Origin: PNOJ01 sp016706845
GTDB taxonomy: Bacteria > Krumholzibacteriota > Krumholzibacteriia > LZORAL124-64-63
Assembly (NCBI GenBank): GCA_016706845.1
Contig: JADJIV010000019.1
Span: forward strand, 1 to 64,000
Direction of reading: 5' to 3'
Length of the DNA stretch: 64,000 bases
The notes beneath the pieces are model-generated. The model was not told the origin of the DNA and made no database searches. It saw only the letters and a list, made by a program, of their open reading frames with translations. The translations under genes were made by a program, and so were the position numbers. Of the stretch, positions 47,847 through 61,022 are shown piece by piece (position 1 is the first letter of the stretch; each line of letters begins with the position of its first letter).

Positions 47847-48904
47847 ATGTCCAGGAAGTTCATGAAAGGGAACGACGCGATCGTCGTCGGCGCCCTGCAG
47901 GCCGGGTGCCGGGCCTACTACGGCTACCCGATCACCCCCGCCAGCGAGATCGCCCACGCGGCTTCCCTGCACTTTCCGGCCCTGGGCGGCACCTTCATCC
48001 AGGCCGAGAGCGAAGTCGCGGCCATCAACATGGTCTACGGCACCGCGGGCATGGGCATCCGCACCATGACCGCCTCGTCGAGCCCCGGCTTCTCGCTGAA
48101 GCAGGAGGGGCTGAGCTACATCGCCGGCGCCGAGCTGCCGTGCGTCGTGGTCAACGTCTCGCGTGGCGGGCCCGGTTTGGGCAACATCGCCCCGGAGCAG
48201 GCCGACTACTTCCAGGTCACCAAGGGCGGCGGCCACGGCAACTACCGCCTGATCGCCCTGGCGCCCAACTGCGCCCAGGAGATGTGCGACCTGACGGTCC
48301 TGGCCTTCGACCTCGCCGACACCTACCGCAACCCGGTCTGCATCCTGGCCGACGGCTTCACCGGCCAGATGATGGAGCCGGTGACCGTGCCGGTGGCCCG
48401 GCCGGTGCCCTTCGACCACACGTCCTGGTGCGTGCGCGGCGACGCGGACACCCACCGCAACCTCATCAGTTCGATCTACCTCGAGTCCGCGGACCTGGAG
48501 CGCCACAACCTCAAGCTCGACGAGAAGTACCGGCGGATCGCGCGGGACGAGGTGCGCTTCGAGGAGTACCAGGTCGAGGACGCCGACCTGATCGTCGTCG
48601 CCTTCGGCATCGTCTCGCGCATCGTCTACTCGACGGTGGACCAGGCCCGCGCGCAGGGCATGAAGGTCGGCCTGCTGCGGCCGATCACGCTGTGGCCGTT
48701 CCCCAGCGCCCGGATCGCCGAGCTGGCCGCGCGCGACGTGCGCTTCCTCTCGGCCGAGCTGAGCACCGGCCAGATGGTCGAGGACGTGCGGCTGGCCGTC
48801 GAGGGCCGCGCGCCGGTCCACTTCTACGGCCGTTGCGGCGGCATGGTGCCGGGCTCCGAGGAACTCCTGGCCGAGTACGGCAAGATCCTGGAAGGAGGCC
48901 GGTC

Positions 48905-48908
<4 letters not shown>
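47847..48908 (+). CDS. 2-oxoacid:ferredoxin oxidoreductase alpha subunit (VorB-type)
   Basis: 353 residues from ATG 47847. Pyrimidine-binding half of a thiamine-diphosphate enzyme oxidising 2-oxoacids to acyl-CoA with reduction of ferredoxin. AGCRAYYGYPITPASEIAHA and FIQAESEVAAINMVYGTAGMGIRTMTASSSPGFSLKQEG contain the conserved Glu and cofactor-contacting residues, and VSRGGPGLGNIAPEQADYFQ follows. The pattern best fits 2-oxoisovalerate (branched-chain) oxidoreductase, with 2-oxoglutarate the alternative. It is followed by the beta-gamma gene with a four-base overlap. Confidence 0.9.
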
Positions 48909-50320
<1,412 letters not shown>

Positions 50321-50344
50321 CCGGCGTCGCGGGCGGATCTCTCG

Positions 50345-50374
50345 GCGCCGCCCCCGGCTCTGCGGGGGGCGGCG
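50345..50374 (+). terminator. GC-rich hairpin after the oxidoreductase operon
   Basis: GCGCCGCCCCC pairs with GGGGGCGGCGC around a short loop, 25 bases after the stop. No T tract follows, so intrinsic termination would be weak. Confidence 0.4.
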
Positions 50375-50394
50375 CTGTCGCGAAAGGCGGGACG

Positions 50395-51517
50395 ATGATC
50401 ATCGGCGTACCCCGGGAACTGGCCCCGGACGAGAAGCGGGCCGGCCTGGCGCCGGCGGCGGTGCTGACCCTCGCGCGCCAGGGCCACGACGTGCTGGTGG
50501 AGCGCGGACGCCGGTCTCGGCAGCGGCTTCACGGACGAGGACTACCGCAAGGTGGGGGGGCGCATCGCCGGCGACACCGAAGAGGTGTACCGGCGCGCCG
50601 GCCTGCTGGTGAAGGTGCAGGCGCCGACGGCGGGCGAAGCGGCCTGGTTGTCCGAGGGCCAGACGCTGCTGGGATTCCTGATGCTGCCCGCCTGCGAGCC
50701 CGGCCTGCTGGGCGCGCTGCGCCGCGGCGGCTGCAGCGCGGTCGACACCGCGGCGATCACGCGCGACGACGGCTCGACGCCGGTGCTGGCCAGCATGTCG
50801 CGCATCGCCGGCCGCATCGTGCCGCAGCTGGCCGCGCGCTACCTGCAGTCCGATCACGGGGGCAGCGGCATCCTGCTGGGCGGCCTGGCCGGCGTACCGC
50901 CGGCCGAGGCGGTCGTGCTCGGCGGCGGCATCGCGGGCCGCAACGCCGCGCGCGCCCTGCTGGGCTGCGGCGCCCGCGTGACGCTGCTCGACGTCGACCT
51001 CGAGCTGCTGCACGACCTGCACTGGCGTTTCGAAGGCCGGGTCACCACCTACCCCGCCAACGAGTACACGCTCGCCAAGGTGCTGCGCTACGCCGACGTG
51101 GTCGTCGGCGCCGTGCGCTCGCCGGGCGGCCGCGCCCCGGTGCTCGTCGACCGCCAGCTCGAGGACCGCGTCCGCGACGGCAGCGTCGTGATCGACCTGG
51201 CGATCGACCAGGGCGGCTGCTTCGCCGCGAGCCGGCCCACGCGCCTGAGCGACCCCGTCTACGTCGTGGACGGCGTGACCCACTTCTGCGCCCCCAACAC
51301 GCCGAGCCTGGTGGCGCGCACCGCGACCTACGCCCTGGGCAACGCCCTGCTGGACACCGTGGCGCTCATCGCGGCCGAGGGGCCTGCCCGCGGCCATGGC
51401 GGCGGACCCCGCGCTGGCGCGGGGAGTCGGCCTGATCGACGGCCGGGTCGTCGACCCCACGCGTGGCCGGGCGCACGGGCTGCCCTCGAGGGCCGCCGGA
51501 CCGGAGGCAAACCGTGA
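50395..51517 (+). CDS. ald: Alanine dehydrogenase, at least one frameshift
   Basis: NAD-dependent conversion of L-alanine to pyruvate. ATG 50395 gives MIIGVPRELAPDEKRAGLAPAAVLTL, the typical N-terminus with the substrate-binding Arg/Lys. An extra base near 50,511 shifts the frame, then GLGSGFTDEDYRKVGGRI, VKVQAPTAGEA, ASMSRIAGRIVPQLAARYL and the NAD site VVLGGGIAGRNAARALLGCGARVTLLDVD follow, ending ALGNALLDTVALIAAEG. Beyond about 51,390 neither frame gives a clean C-terminus (LPAAMAADPALARGV appears in the third frame), so a further break is likely and the stop 51515-51517 is provisional. That stop overlaps the next start. Confidence 0.88.
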
Positions 51518-52830
51518 GCTGGATGGAGCAGTACCGCCGCAAGCGGACCGACGCCGCCACCGCCGTGTCCGCGATCGCTTCGGGACAGCGCGTCTACCTG
51601 GGAGCGGGCTGCGCCGTGCCGCACGCGCTGGTCGAGGCGCTCGTGGCCCGCGCAGGCGAGCTGCGCGACGTCGAGATCCTGCACATCCTGACGGCGGGGG
51701 AGGCCCGCTACGCCCAGCCCGGCATGCAGGACAGCTTCCGCTGCACGGCCATGTTCGTGGGCCCGAACGTGCGCGAGGCCGTCAACTGCGGTCGCGCCGG
51801 CTACATCCCGGTGCACCTGCACGAGGTGCCCGACCTGCTGCGCGGCCTGCATCGTCCCGACGTCGCGCTGGTGCAGGTCTCGCCGCCGGACGAGCACGGC
51901 TTCTGCAGCTTCGGCGTCGAGGTAGGCATCACCAAGCCGGCCGCGCTGGAAGCAGGCATGATCATCGCCGAGGTCAACCGGCAGATGCCGCGCACCCTGG
52001 GCGACAGCTTCATCCACGTCTCGAAGCTCGAGCTCTGCGTCGAGGTCGACCGCCCGCTCGACGTGTTCCCCACCATCCCGATGGACGCCGTGCAGGAGAG
52101 CATCGGCAGCCACGTGGCGGGCCTCGTCGAGGACGGCGACTGCCTGCAGATGGGCATCGGCGGCCTGTCGGCGGCCGTGCTGCACTGCCTGCGGGGCAAG
52201 CGGGACCTGGGCGTCCACTCCGAGATGTTCTCCGACGGGCTGCTCGATCTCATCGACGGCGGCATCGTCACCGGCGAGCGCAAGACCTTCCACCCCGGCA
52301 AGGTGGTGGCGGGCTTCGTGCTCGGCACCCGCCGCCTGTACGACCACGTCCACGACAACGCCCAGATCGAGCTGCACCCGACCGACTACGTCAACAACCC
52401 CTTCAACATCGCGCGCAACGACCGCATGGTCGCCATCAACTCGGCCCTGCAGATCGACCTCACCGGCCAGGTCTGCTCCGACTCGCGCGGTTCGCAGATC
52501 TACTCCGGCTTCGGCGGCCAGGTCGACTTCATGCGGGGCGCCGCCATGAGCCGCGGCGGCAAGCCCATCACGGCCCTGCCGGCGACCGCCCGCGGCGGCA
52601 CCGTGTCGCGCATCGTCCCGGTGCTGAGCGAGGGGGCGGGCGTGGTGACCACGCGGGCCGACGTGCACTACGTCGTGACGGAGCACGGGGTGGCCCACCT
52701 GCACGGCCGGGACCTGGCCGAGCGGGCGCGGGCGCTGATCGCCGTGGCTGCCCCGGAGTTCCGGGAGGGGCTGACGCAGGCCGCCCGCGAGTGCGGTATC
52801 TTCTCGCGTATCTTCGGGTTGCAGCCGTAG
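51514..52830 (+). CDS. Acetyl-CoA hydrolase/CoA-transferase family protein
   Basis: 438 residues from GTG 51514 (VSWMEQYRRK), with GGAGG upstream and a GTGA overlap with the preceding stop. Class I CoA-transferase: the catalytic Glu is in VHSEMFSDGLLDLI, the oxyanion loop in GIGGLSAAVLHCL, and YSGFGGQVDFMRGAAMSRGG binds CoA. Close to 4-hydroxybutyrate/butyryl-CoA:acetate CoA-transferases, so it could yield free acids, acetate activation or ATP-sparing CoA exchange. Substrate is not decided by the sequence. Confidence 0.9.
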   Translation: MSWMEQYRRKRTDAATAVSAIASGQRVYLGAGCAVPHALVEALVARAGELRDVEILHILTAGEARYAQPGMQDSFRCTAMFVGPNVREAVNCGRAGYIPVHLHEVPDLLRGLHRPDVALVQVSPPDEHGFCSFGVEVGITKPAALEAGMIIAEVNRQMPRTLGDSFIHVSKLELCVEVDRPLDVFPTIPMDAVQESIGSHVAGLVEDGDCLQMGIGGLSAAVLHCLRGKRDLGVHSEMFSDGLLDLIDGGIVTGERKTFHPGKVVAGFVLGTRRLYDHVHDNAQIELHPTDYVNNPFNIARNDRMVAINSALQIDLTGQVCSDSRGSQIYSGFGGQVDFMRGAAMSRGGKPITALPATARGGTVSRIVPVLSEGAGVVTTRADVHYVVTEHGVAHLHGRDLAERARALIAVAAPEFREGLTQAARECGIFSRIFGLQP

Positions 52831-52865
52831 TCCTCCCGGCGGCAGACACATCGTCCCCGGCTCTT

Positions 52866-52895
52866 GACAGTTTGTCCTTTCGACGACAAACTGTC
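52866..52895. promoter_or_regulatory. Perfect inverted repeat before the NtrC-type regulator
   Basis: GACAGTTTGTC and GACAAACTGTC are perfect 11-base complements around CTTTCGAC, 36 bases before ATG 52931. A consensus TTGACA (52864-52869) overlaps the left arm. It is either an autoregulatory operator or an RNA hairpin ending the previous transcript; no T tract follows. Confidence 0.5.
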
Positions 52896-52930
52896 CTGGC
52901 TAGGCAGCCACCCCGGCCGGGAGCATCACC

Positions 52931-54301
52931 ATGATCGACACCGTCCAGCACACGCCCGCCGCCCCGGAATTGGCCACCATTCTAGTCGTGGATGACGAGC
53001 CCGAACTCTGCCAGGCGCTCGGCCGCCTGCTCGGGCGCAACGGGTACCGCACGCTGACCGCCGGCAACGGCGAGGAGGCGCTCGAGATCCTGCGCCAGGA
53101 ACCGGTGCCGCTGGTCCTGACCGACCTGATGATGCCGCGCCTGAACGGCGTGGACCTGCTCAAGGCGGTCAAGATCATCGCGCCGGCCACCGAGGTCGTC
53201 ATCGTCACCGGGCACGGCACCATCGAGACCGCTGTCGAGGCGATGCGGATGGGCGCCTACGATTTCATCGAGAAACCCTTCACGGCTTCGCTCACCCTGA
53301 ACGTCGTGCGCAAGGCGCTCGAGAAGCAGCAGCTCATCGCCGAGAACCGCGAGCTGCGGCGGATGCTCTCCGAGGACACCGGCCGCGGCGACATCGTGGG
53401 CATGAGCGAGGTCATGCGGCGGGTCCTGGACACCGTGCGCCAGGTGGCTCCGAGCAAGGCCACGGTCCTGCTGACCGGCGAGAGCGGCACGGGCAAGGAG
53501 GTCGTCGCCGCCTCCCTGCACCGCTGGGGCGACCGCGCCGGGCGGCCGCTGGTCAAGGTCAGCTGCGCCGCCATCCCCGAGACGCTGCTCGAGTCGGAGC
53601 TCTTCGGCTACGAGAAGGGCGCCTTCACCGGCGCCACGGGCCGCCGCCGGGGCCGTTTCGAAGCGGCGCACGGCGGCACCCTGTTCCTGGACGAGGTCGG
53701 CGAGCTGCCCATGTCCGTCCAGATCAAGCTGCTGCGCGTGCTGCAGGACGCGACGTTCGAGCGTCTCGGCAGCAACGATCCCATCGTGGTGGACGTGCGC
53801 CTGGTCGCCGCGACCAACGCCGACCTGGAGGATCTCGTCGCGCGCGGCCTGTTCCGCGAGGACCTCTACTACCGGCTGAACGTCATCAACATCGACCTGC
53901 CGCCGCTGCGCGCCCGCACCGGGGACGTCGTGCTGCTGGCCGGCTTCTTCCTGAAGTTCGCCGGCGAGAAGAACGGCAAGAAGATCGACGGCTTCACGCG
54001 CGCGGCCCTGGACGCGCTGCAGCGCTACTCCTGGCCCGGCAACGTGCGCGAGCTGGAGAACTGCGTCGAGCGGGCGGTGGTCCTGTCCAAGGGCGGCCTC
54101 ATCGACGTCGACGTGCTGCCCCAGGCCGTCCGCGCCGGCAAGCGGGTCATCGAGACGGTCAGCTTTCCCGTCGGCACCACCCTGCACGACGCCGAGATGG
54201 AACTGATCCGGGCGACCCTGGAGAGCACCGGCGGCGACAAGGAGACGGCTGCCCGCATCCTGGGGATCGCCTCGCGCACGATCTATCGAAAGATCAAGTA
54301 G
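52931..54301 (+). CDS. NtrC-family sigma-54-dependent response regulator
   Basis: 456 residues. Receiver domain (about 17-130) with acidic pocket VVDDEP and phospho-acceptor Asp65 in LVLTDLMMP. AAA+ activator domain: Walker A GESGTGKE, GAFTGA loop at 230-235 that contacts sigma-54, Walker B GGTLFLDEVGEL, arginine finger region RLNVINIDLPPLRAR. C-terminal Fis-type helix-turn-helix GGDKETAARILGIASRTIYRKIK at the extreme end. No sensor kinase gene adjoins it, so its signal is unknown. An inverted repeat upstream may be its own binding site. Single-gene unit before a strong promoter. Confidence 0.94.
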   Translation: MIDTVQHTPAAPELATILVVDDEPELCQALGRLLGRNGYRTLTAGNGEEALEILRQEPVPLVLTDLMMPRLNGVDLLKAVKIIAPATEVVIVTGHGTIETAVEAMRMGAYDFIEKPFTASLTLNVVRKALEKQQLIAENRELRRMLSEDTGRGDIVGMSEVMRRVLDTVRQVAPSKATVLLTGESGTGKEVVAASLHRWGDRAGRPLVKVSCAAIPETLLESELFGYEKGAFTGATGRRRGRFEAAHGGTLFLDEVGELPMSVQIKLLRVLQDATFERLGSNDPIVVDVRLVAATNADLEDLVARGLFREDLYYRLNVINIDLPPLRARTGDVVLLAGFFLKFAGEKNGKKIDGFTRAALDALQRYSWPGNVRELENCVERAVVLSKGGLIDVDVLPQAVRAGKRVIETVSFPVGTTLHDAEMELIRATLESTGGDKETAARILGIASRTIYRKIK

Positions 54302-54328
54302 CGGCCGGCCGCGGGGCCGCCGGATGCC

Positions 54329-54357
54329 TTGACCCCCTTCCGGGGCCGGACTATATT
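54329..54357 (+). promoter_or_regulatory. Sigma-70 promoter for tRNA-Leu and the trigger factor-Clp-Lon cluster
   Basis: TTGACC (54329-54334), 17-base spacer, TATATT (54352-54357). Strong match, 85 bases before the tRNA. No terminator separates the tRNA from tig, so co-transcription is possible. Confidence 0.65.
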
Positions 54358-54442
54358 GGCCCCGATCCTGCAATAGCTTCCAATCCCCGGCTCGACGGCC
54401 TGCAGGCGGCGACCCGGCCGGGGCTTGTCCTACCTGGTTCTG

Positions 54443-54525
54443 GCGAGAGTGGCGGAACTGGCAGACGCGCAGGATTTAGGTTCCTGTGGGAAACCGTGGG
54501 GGTTCGAGTCCCCCCTCTCGCACCA
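54443..54525 (+). tRNA. tRNA-Leu (anticodon UAG)
   Basis: 83 bases with encoded CCA. Acceptor GCGAGAG pairs with CTCTCGC. The anticodon stem CAGGA/TCCTG encloses loop TTTAGGT, giving anticodon TAG (reads CUA/CUN leucine codons). A long variable arm and a T-loop GGTTCGAGTCC confirm a class II leucine tRNA. Confidence 0.95.
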
Positions 54526-54577
54526 GTGACGCGCATGTGCCGCGCAGGCCCCGCGCCCGACCGTAAGGACGACCGAC

Positions 54578-55879
54578 ATGACCACCGACACCGCCCAGAG
54601 CCCGTTCACCCTCTCGGTGCAGGCTCCCGAGACCTGGAAGCGCGTCATCGGCGTGGAGATCGACCGGACCTGGTTCGACGGCGAGTACGCCCGCAACCTG
54701 GGCGTCGCCCGGCGGGCCCATGCCCGCCCCGGTTTCCGCAAGGGCAAGGTGCCGCTGGCCATGGTCGAGAAGGACCTCGGCGGCGAGGTCCGCATGGAGA
54801 CCGTCGAGCAGGTGCTGCCGCGGGCCTACCGGGCCGCTGTGCTGGAGCACAAGCTGGTGCCGGTCGCCGACCCCGAACTCACCGACCTCAAGCTCGAGGA
54901 GCAGGGCCCCGTCCTGATGGAGCTGAGCGTCGAAGTGCGGCCCGACGTCGTCGCCCGCGACTACCTCGAGCTGCCGCTGGTCCGCAACGAGGCCAAGCTG
55001 GCCGACGGCGCCGTGGACGAGGCCCTCGAGGGCCTGCGCGAAGGCCGCGCCGTCTGGGAGCGCGCCGAGCGGACCGCCGCCCCGGGGGACCGCCTGAAGA
55101 CCGACATCGTCCCGCAGGCGCAGGACGGGGAGCCCGACCCCGCCGGACCGGTCCGCGACTACGTGTTCGAGCTCGGCGCCGAGGGCAACTTCGCGGAGTT
55201 CGACGCCGAACTCACCGGCGCCGCGGCCGGGGACGAGCGCCGCGTGACGGTCACCTACCCCGGGGACTACGGCAACGAGCGCGTGCGCGGCCGGACGGTC
55301 AGCTACCTCGTGACGGTCAAGGAGGTCCAGGCCCGCCGGCTGCCCGACCTGGACGACGCCTTCGCGTCGGCGCTGAAGGAGGGGCAGACCCTGCTCGAGC
55401 TGCGGGTCGCCCTGCGCAACGAGCTGCTGGCCGAGGAGACCAGGCGGGCCGAGCAGCTCGAACGCGAGCGCATCGTCGACCTGCTGATCGAGCGCAACCC
55501 CGTCGAGCCGCCGCCGAGCCTGGTCGAGGAGTACCTCACCGCCGGCGTCAACGAGATGAAGCAGCGCAGCGCGTACCTCGGGCGCCCGGTCGACGAGCAG
55601 GACGAGCAGCGCTACCGCGAGTCGGGCCGCGCCTGGGCCGAGCGCTCGCTGCGGGCGATGCTGATCCTCGAGGCGATCCGCCGCCAGGAGGAGATCGCGG
55701 TGACGCCGCAGGAGGTCGAGGCGCGGATCGCCGCCATCGCCGCCGAGAACGGCTTCCCGGCCGAAGACTACCTGGCCTACGTCAGGCAGCACCACGAGGA
55801 CGAGCGGATCGAGCAGGACCTCGCGGAGCAGAAGGCGTTCGACTTCCTGCGCGCGCGGGCCGCGTATCGCCAGGACTGA
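54578..55879 (+). CDS. tig: Trigger factor, ribosome-associated chaperone
   Basis: 433 residues from ATG 54578 (TAAGGA upstream). The ribosome-binding signature GFRKGKVPLAMVEK is at about residues 49-62. The PPIase-like domain (about 165-245) follows, with AAPGDRLKTDIV and GAEGNFAEFDAELTGAAAGDERRVTVTYP. The helical arms at the C-terminus (VTPQEVEARIAAIA) complete the cradle. Classic order tig-clpP-clpX-lon, so folding and regulated proteolysis are transcribed together. Confidence 0.94.
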   Translation: MTTDTAQSPFTLSVQAPETWKRVIGVEIDRTWFDGEYARNLGVARRAHARPGFRKGKVPLAMVEKDLGGEVRMETVEQVLPRAYRAAVLEHKLVPVADPELTDLKLEEQGPVLMELSVEVRPDVVARDYLELPLVRNEAKLADGAVDEALEGLREGRAVWERAERTAAPGDRLKTDIVPQAQDGEPDPAGPVRDYVFELGAEGNFAEFDAELTGAAAGDERRVTVTYPGDYGNERVRGRTVSYLVTVKEVQARRLPDLDDAFASALKEGQTLLELRVALRNELLAEETRRAEQLERERIVDLLIERNPVEPPPSLVEEYLTAGVNEMKQRSAYLGRPVDEQDEQRYRESGRAWAERSLRAMLILEAIRRQEEIAVTPQEVEARIAAIAAENGFPAEDYLAYVRQHHEDERIEQDLAEQKAFDFLRARAAYRQD

Positions 55880-55927
55880 GCCGGCCGCCGCGGCCGGGGT
55901 GGACGGAACCCTTACGGAGGAACCGAG

Positions 55928-56524
55928 ATGCTGATTCCCTACGTCGTGGAACAGACCAGCCAGGGCGAGCGCTCCTACGACATCTACTCGCGGCTGCTCA
56001 AGGACCGCATCATCTTCCTGGGCACGGCGATCGACGACAACGTCGCCAACGTGATCATCGCCCAGCTGCTGTTCCTGCAGGCGGAGGACCCCGACCGCGA
56101 CATCTTCCTGTACATCAACAGCCCCGGCGGCAGCATCTCCGCCGGCTTGGCGATCTACGACACGATGCAGTACATTTCCAACGACGTGGCCACGATCTGC
56201 ATGGGCCAGGCCGCCAGCATGGGCGCCGTGCTGCTGGCCGCCGGCGCGGCGGGCAAGCGCTCCGCGCTGGTCAACTCGCGCATGATGATCCACCAGCCCC
56301 TGGGCGGCAGCCAGGGCCAGGCCAGCATGATCGAGATCTACGCCAAGGAGATCCTCTACATGAAGGAGCTCCTGTACGGCCTGATGTCGAAGCACACCGG
56401 GCAGACCGTCGAGCGGATCACCCACGACAGCGACCGCGACTTCTTCATGTCCGCCGTCGAGGCCCGCGCCTACGGCCTGGTCGACAAGGTGATCGAGAAG
56501 CGCGCCGAGATCGTCAAGGACTGA
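55928..56524 (+). CDS. clpP: ATP-dependent Clp protease proteolytic subunit
   Basis: 198 residues from ATG 55928 behind ACGGAGG. The catalytic triad is Ser97 (GQAASMGAVLLAAG), His122 (RMMIHQPLGG) and Asp171 (SDRDFFMSA), at the standard numbering. SPGGSISAGLAIYDTMQ is the oxyanion/handle region. It forms a double heptamer with ClpX, encoded 38 bases downstream. Confidence 0.96.
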   Translation: MLIPYVVEQTSQGERSYDIYSRLLKDRIIFLGTAIDDNVANVIIAQLLFLQAEDPDRDIFLYINSPGGSISAGLAIYDTMQYISNDVATICMGQAASMGAVLLAAGAAGKRSALVNSRMMIHQPLGGSQGQASMIEIYAKEILYMKELLYGLMSKHTGQTVERITHDSDRDFFMSAVEARAYGLVDKVIEKRAEIVKD

Positions 56525-56562
56525 GGACCGACGGCCCGCGGGACACGCGCGCAGGAGGCACC

Positions 56563-57831
56563 ATGAAGCGTCGCCAGACCGGTTCGCCACAGATGATCAA
56601 GTGCTCGTTCTGCGCCCGAGGCCAGGACGAAGTGGCGAAGCTCGTCGCCGGCCCGGCCAACGTCTACATCTGCAGCGAGTGCATCAAGCTGTGCAACGAC
56701 ATCCTCGAGGGCGAGCTGCTCGACGACGCCCCGGAGACCGCGCAGACCCACGCCAAGCCCCACGACATCAAGGCGCACCTCGACGAGTACGTCATCCGCC
56801 AGGACGACGCCAAGATCAGCCTCGCGGTGGCGGTCTACAACCACTACAAGCGCATCAACCAGCGCCGCATCGGCGACGACGTCGAGGTCGACAAGAGCAA
56901 CATCCTGCTGATCGGCAACACGGGCACCGGCAAGACCCTGCTGGCCCAGACGCTGGCCCGCTTCCTCAACGTGCCCTTCGCCATCGCCGACGCCACCACG
57001 CTGACCGAGGCCGGCTACGTGGGCGAGGACGTGGAGAACATCCTGGTGCGGCTGCTGCAGGCGGCGGACTACAACGCCCAGGCCGCCGAGCAGGGCATCA
57101 TCTACATCGACGAGATCGACAAGATCACGCGCAAGAGCAGCAACCCGTCGATCACCCGCGACGTCTCCGGCGAGGGCGTCCAGCAGGCGCTGCTGAAGAT
57201 CCTCGAGGGCACGGTGGCCAACGTGCCGCCGCAGGGCGGGCGGAAGCACCCGCAGCAGAAGTACATCGAGATCAACACGCGCAACATCCTGTTCGTCTGC
57301 GGCGGCGCCTTCCAGGGCCTCTCCGACATCGTCAAGCGCCGCATCGGGCAGAACGTGCTCGGCTTCGAGCGCGCCGAGAACCGCGACCTCAAGGCCACCG
57401 GCGACGAGATCCTGGCCCGGGTCGAGCCGGAGGACCTCGTCAAGTACGGCCTCATCCCCGAGCTGGTCGGCCGCCTGCCGGTGGTGACCTCCCTGCAGGA
57501 TCTCGACCGCGAGGCGATGATCCGCATCCTGCGCGAACCGCGCAACGCCCTGGTCAAGCAGTACCAGAAGCTGCTGTCCATGGAGGACGTGGAGCTGGTG
57601 GTCACCGACGACGCCATCGAGGCCATCGCCGACCGCGCCATCACCCGCAAGACCGGCGCCCGCGGCCTGCGCTCCATCATGGAGGCGGTCATGCGCGACG
57701 TCATGTACAACGTCCCGAACATGGACAACGTCCGCCAGGTGGTGATCTCGCGCGAAGTCGTCGACGGATCGGCCGAAGCGGAGATCCTCGGCCACGACAC
57801 GGACGCCGACGCCGACGCCAAAGGCGCCTGA
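56563..57831 (+). CDS. clpX: ATP-dependent Clp protease ATP-binding subunit ClpX
   Basis: 422 residues from ATG 56563 (GCAGGAGG upstream). N-terminal zinc domain CSFCARGQDEVAKL...CSEC with four Cys. AAA+ core: Walker A GNTGTGKT (Asn replaces the more common Pro), Walker B IIYIDEIDK, pore loop GYVGEDVENILVRLL, sensor segments and the sensor-2 Arg in TGARGLRSIMEAVM. VKYGLIPELVGRLP is the RKH/hinge region. The usual IGF loop that docks on ClpP reads as IGQN here rather than IGF, near VKRRIGQNVLGF. Confidence 0.95.
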   Translation: MKRRQTGSPQMIKCSFCARGQDEVAKLVAGPANVYICSECIKLCNDILEGELLDDAPETAQTHAKPHDIKAHLDEYVIRQDDAKISLAVAVYNHYKRINQRRIGDDVEVDKSNILLIGNTGTGKTLLAQTLARFLNVPFAIADATTLTEAGYVGEDVENILVRLLQAADYNAQAAEQGIIYIDEIDKITRKSSNPSITRDVSGEGVQQALLKILEGTVANVPPQGGRKHPQQKYIEINTRNILFVCGGAFQGLSDIVKRRIGQNVLGFERAENRDLKATGDEILARVEPEDLVKYGLIPELVGRLPVVTSLQDLDREAMIRILREPRNALVKQYQKLLSMEDVELVVTDDAIEAIADRAITRKTGARGLRSIMEAVMRDVMYNVPNMDNVRQVVISREVVDGSAEAEILGHDTDADADAKGA

Positions 57832-57924
57832 CCGCATCCCTGTTCCGAGCCGAGGGGCGGCGCGGGCGGCCGTGCGCCGCTCCGCCCGCCGCCGACGCGT
57901 CCCGCACCCGCGACCAGGAGAGAC

Positions 57925-60335
<2,411 letters not shown>

Positions 60336-60354
60336 CAACCGCGGGGGGCGCGAC

Positions 60355-60939
60355 GTGCGCGTGGAGTTCATCACCAGCGCCCCCAACCTGGCCGGGCGCC
60401 CCGAGCTGATCCTGCCGGAATTCGCCTTCGTCGGGCGGAGCAACTGCGGGAAATCGTCCCTGATCAACCACGTCCTGGCCCGCAAGGCCATGGCCAAGAT
60501 CAGCGGCAAACCCGGAAAAACCCGTTTACTGAACTATTTCCTGGTCGAAGACACCTACTACCTGGTGGACCTGCCCGGCTACGGCTTCGCCCGGGTCGGC
60601 AAGGACCTCCGGGAGGAGTGGCTGCGCCTGATGCGGGCCTATCTGTTCGCCGGGGACCGGCCCCTGGCCGTCCTGCAGCTGCTGGACGTCCGGCACCGCC
60701 CCACCGAGGAGGACCGGCGCATGACGGCCTGGCTGCGCGAGGCGGGGGTGCCGTTCGCGATCGCCGTGACCAAGATCGACAAGCTGGGCAAGACCAAGCT
60801 GCCGGAGCGGTTCCGCGACATCGCGGAGACCCTGGAACTGGACCCCGCGACCCCGTTCTTCCCGACCTCGGCGGCCGCGGCCCAGGGGCGGGACGAGATC
60901 CTGGGCTGGTTCGGGGCGATGCTGGAGGGGCGGGACTGA
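60355..60939 (+). CDS. engB: Ribosome biogenesis GTPase EngB (YsxC/YihA)
   Basis: 194 residues from GTG 60355. GTPase motifs: FVGRSNCGKSSLINHVL (G1), SGKPGKTRLLNYF (G2), VDLPGYGFARV (G3), TKIDKLGK (G4) and TSAA (G5). Needed for late assembly of the large ribosomal subunit. It follows lon by 19 bases and its operon probably ends here. Confidence 0.94.
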   Translation: MRVEFITSAPNLAGRPELILPEFAFVGRSNCGKSSLINHVLARKAMAKISGKPGKTRLLNYFLVEDTYYLVDLPGYGFARVGKDLREEWLRLMRAYLFAGDRPLAVLQLLDVRHRPTEEDRRMTAWLREAGVPFAIAVTKIDKLGKTKLPERFRDIAETLELDPATPFFPTSAAAAQGRDEILGWFGAMLEGRD

Positions 60940-60973
60940 GGCCGGGCGCGGGAACCCTGCCCGCGGCAAGGCG

Positions 60974-61003
60974 TTGACAGGCGTTACGACAGGGTGTTAT
61001 CAT
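60974..61003 (+). promoter_or_regulatory. Sigma-70 promoter for the CxxCH protein
   Basis: TTGACA (60974-60979), 18-base spacer, TATCAT (60998-61003). The -10 covers the first in-frame ATG (61002), so translation must begin at the later ATG 61023. Confidence 0.65.
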
Positions 61004-61022
61004 GATGGCCGAGGGGAGGCAC

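Noticed and set aside
61002..61022. ATG 61002 as the start of the CxxCH protein
   Set aside because: It is part of the promoter -10; ATG 61023 has a strong ribosome-binding site.
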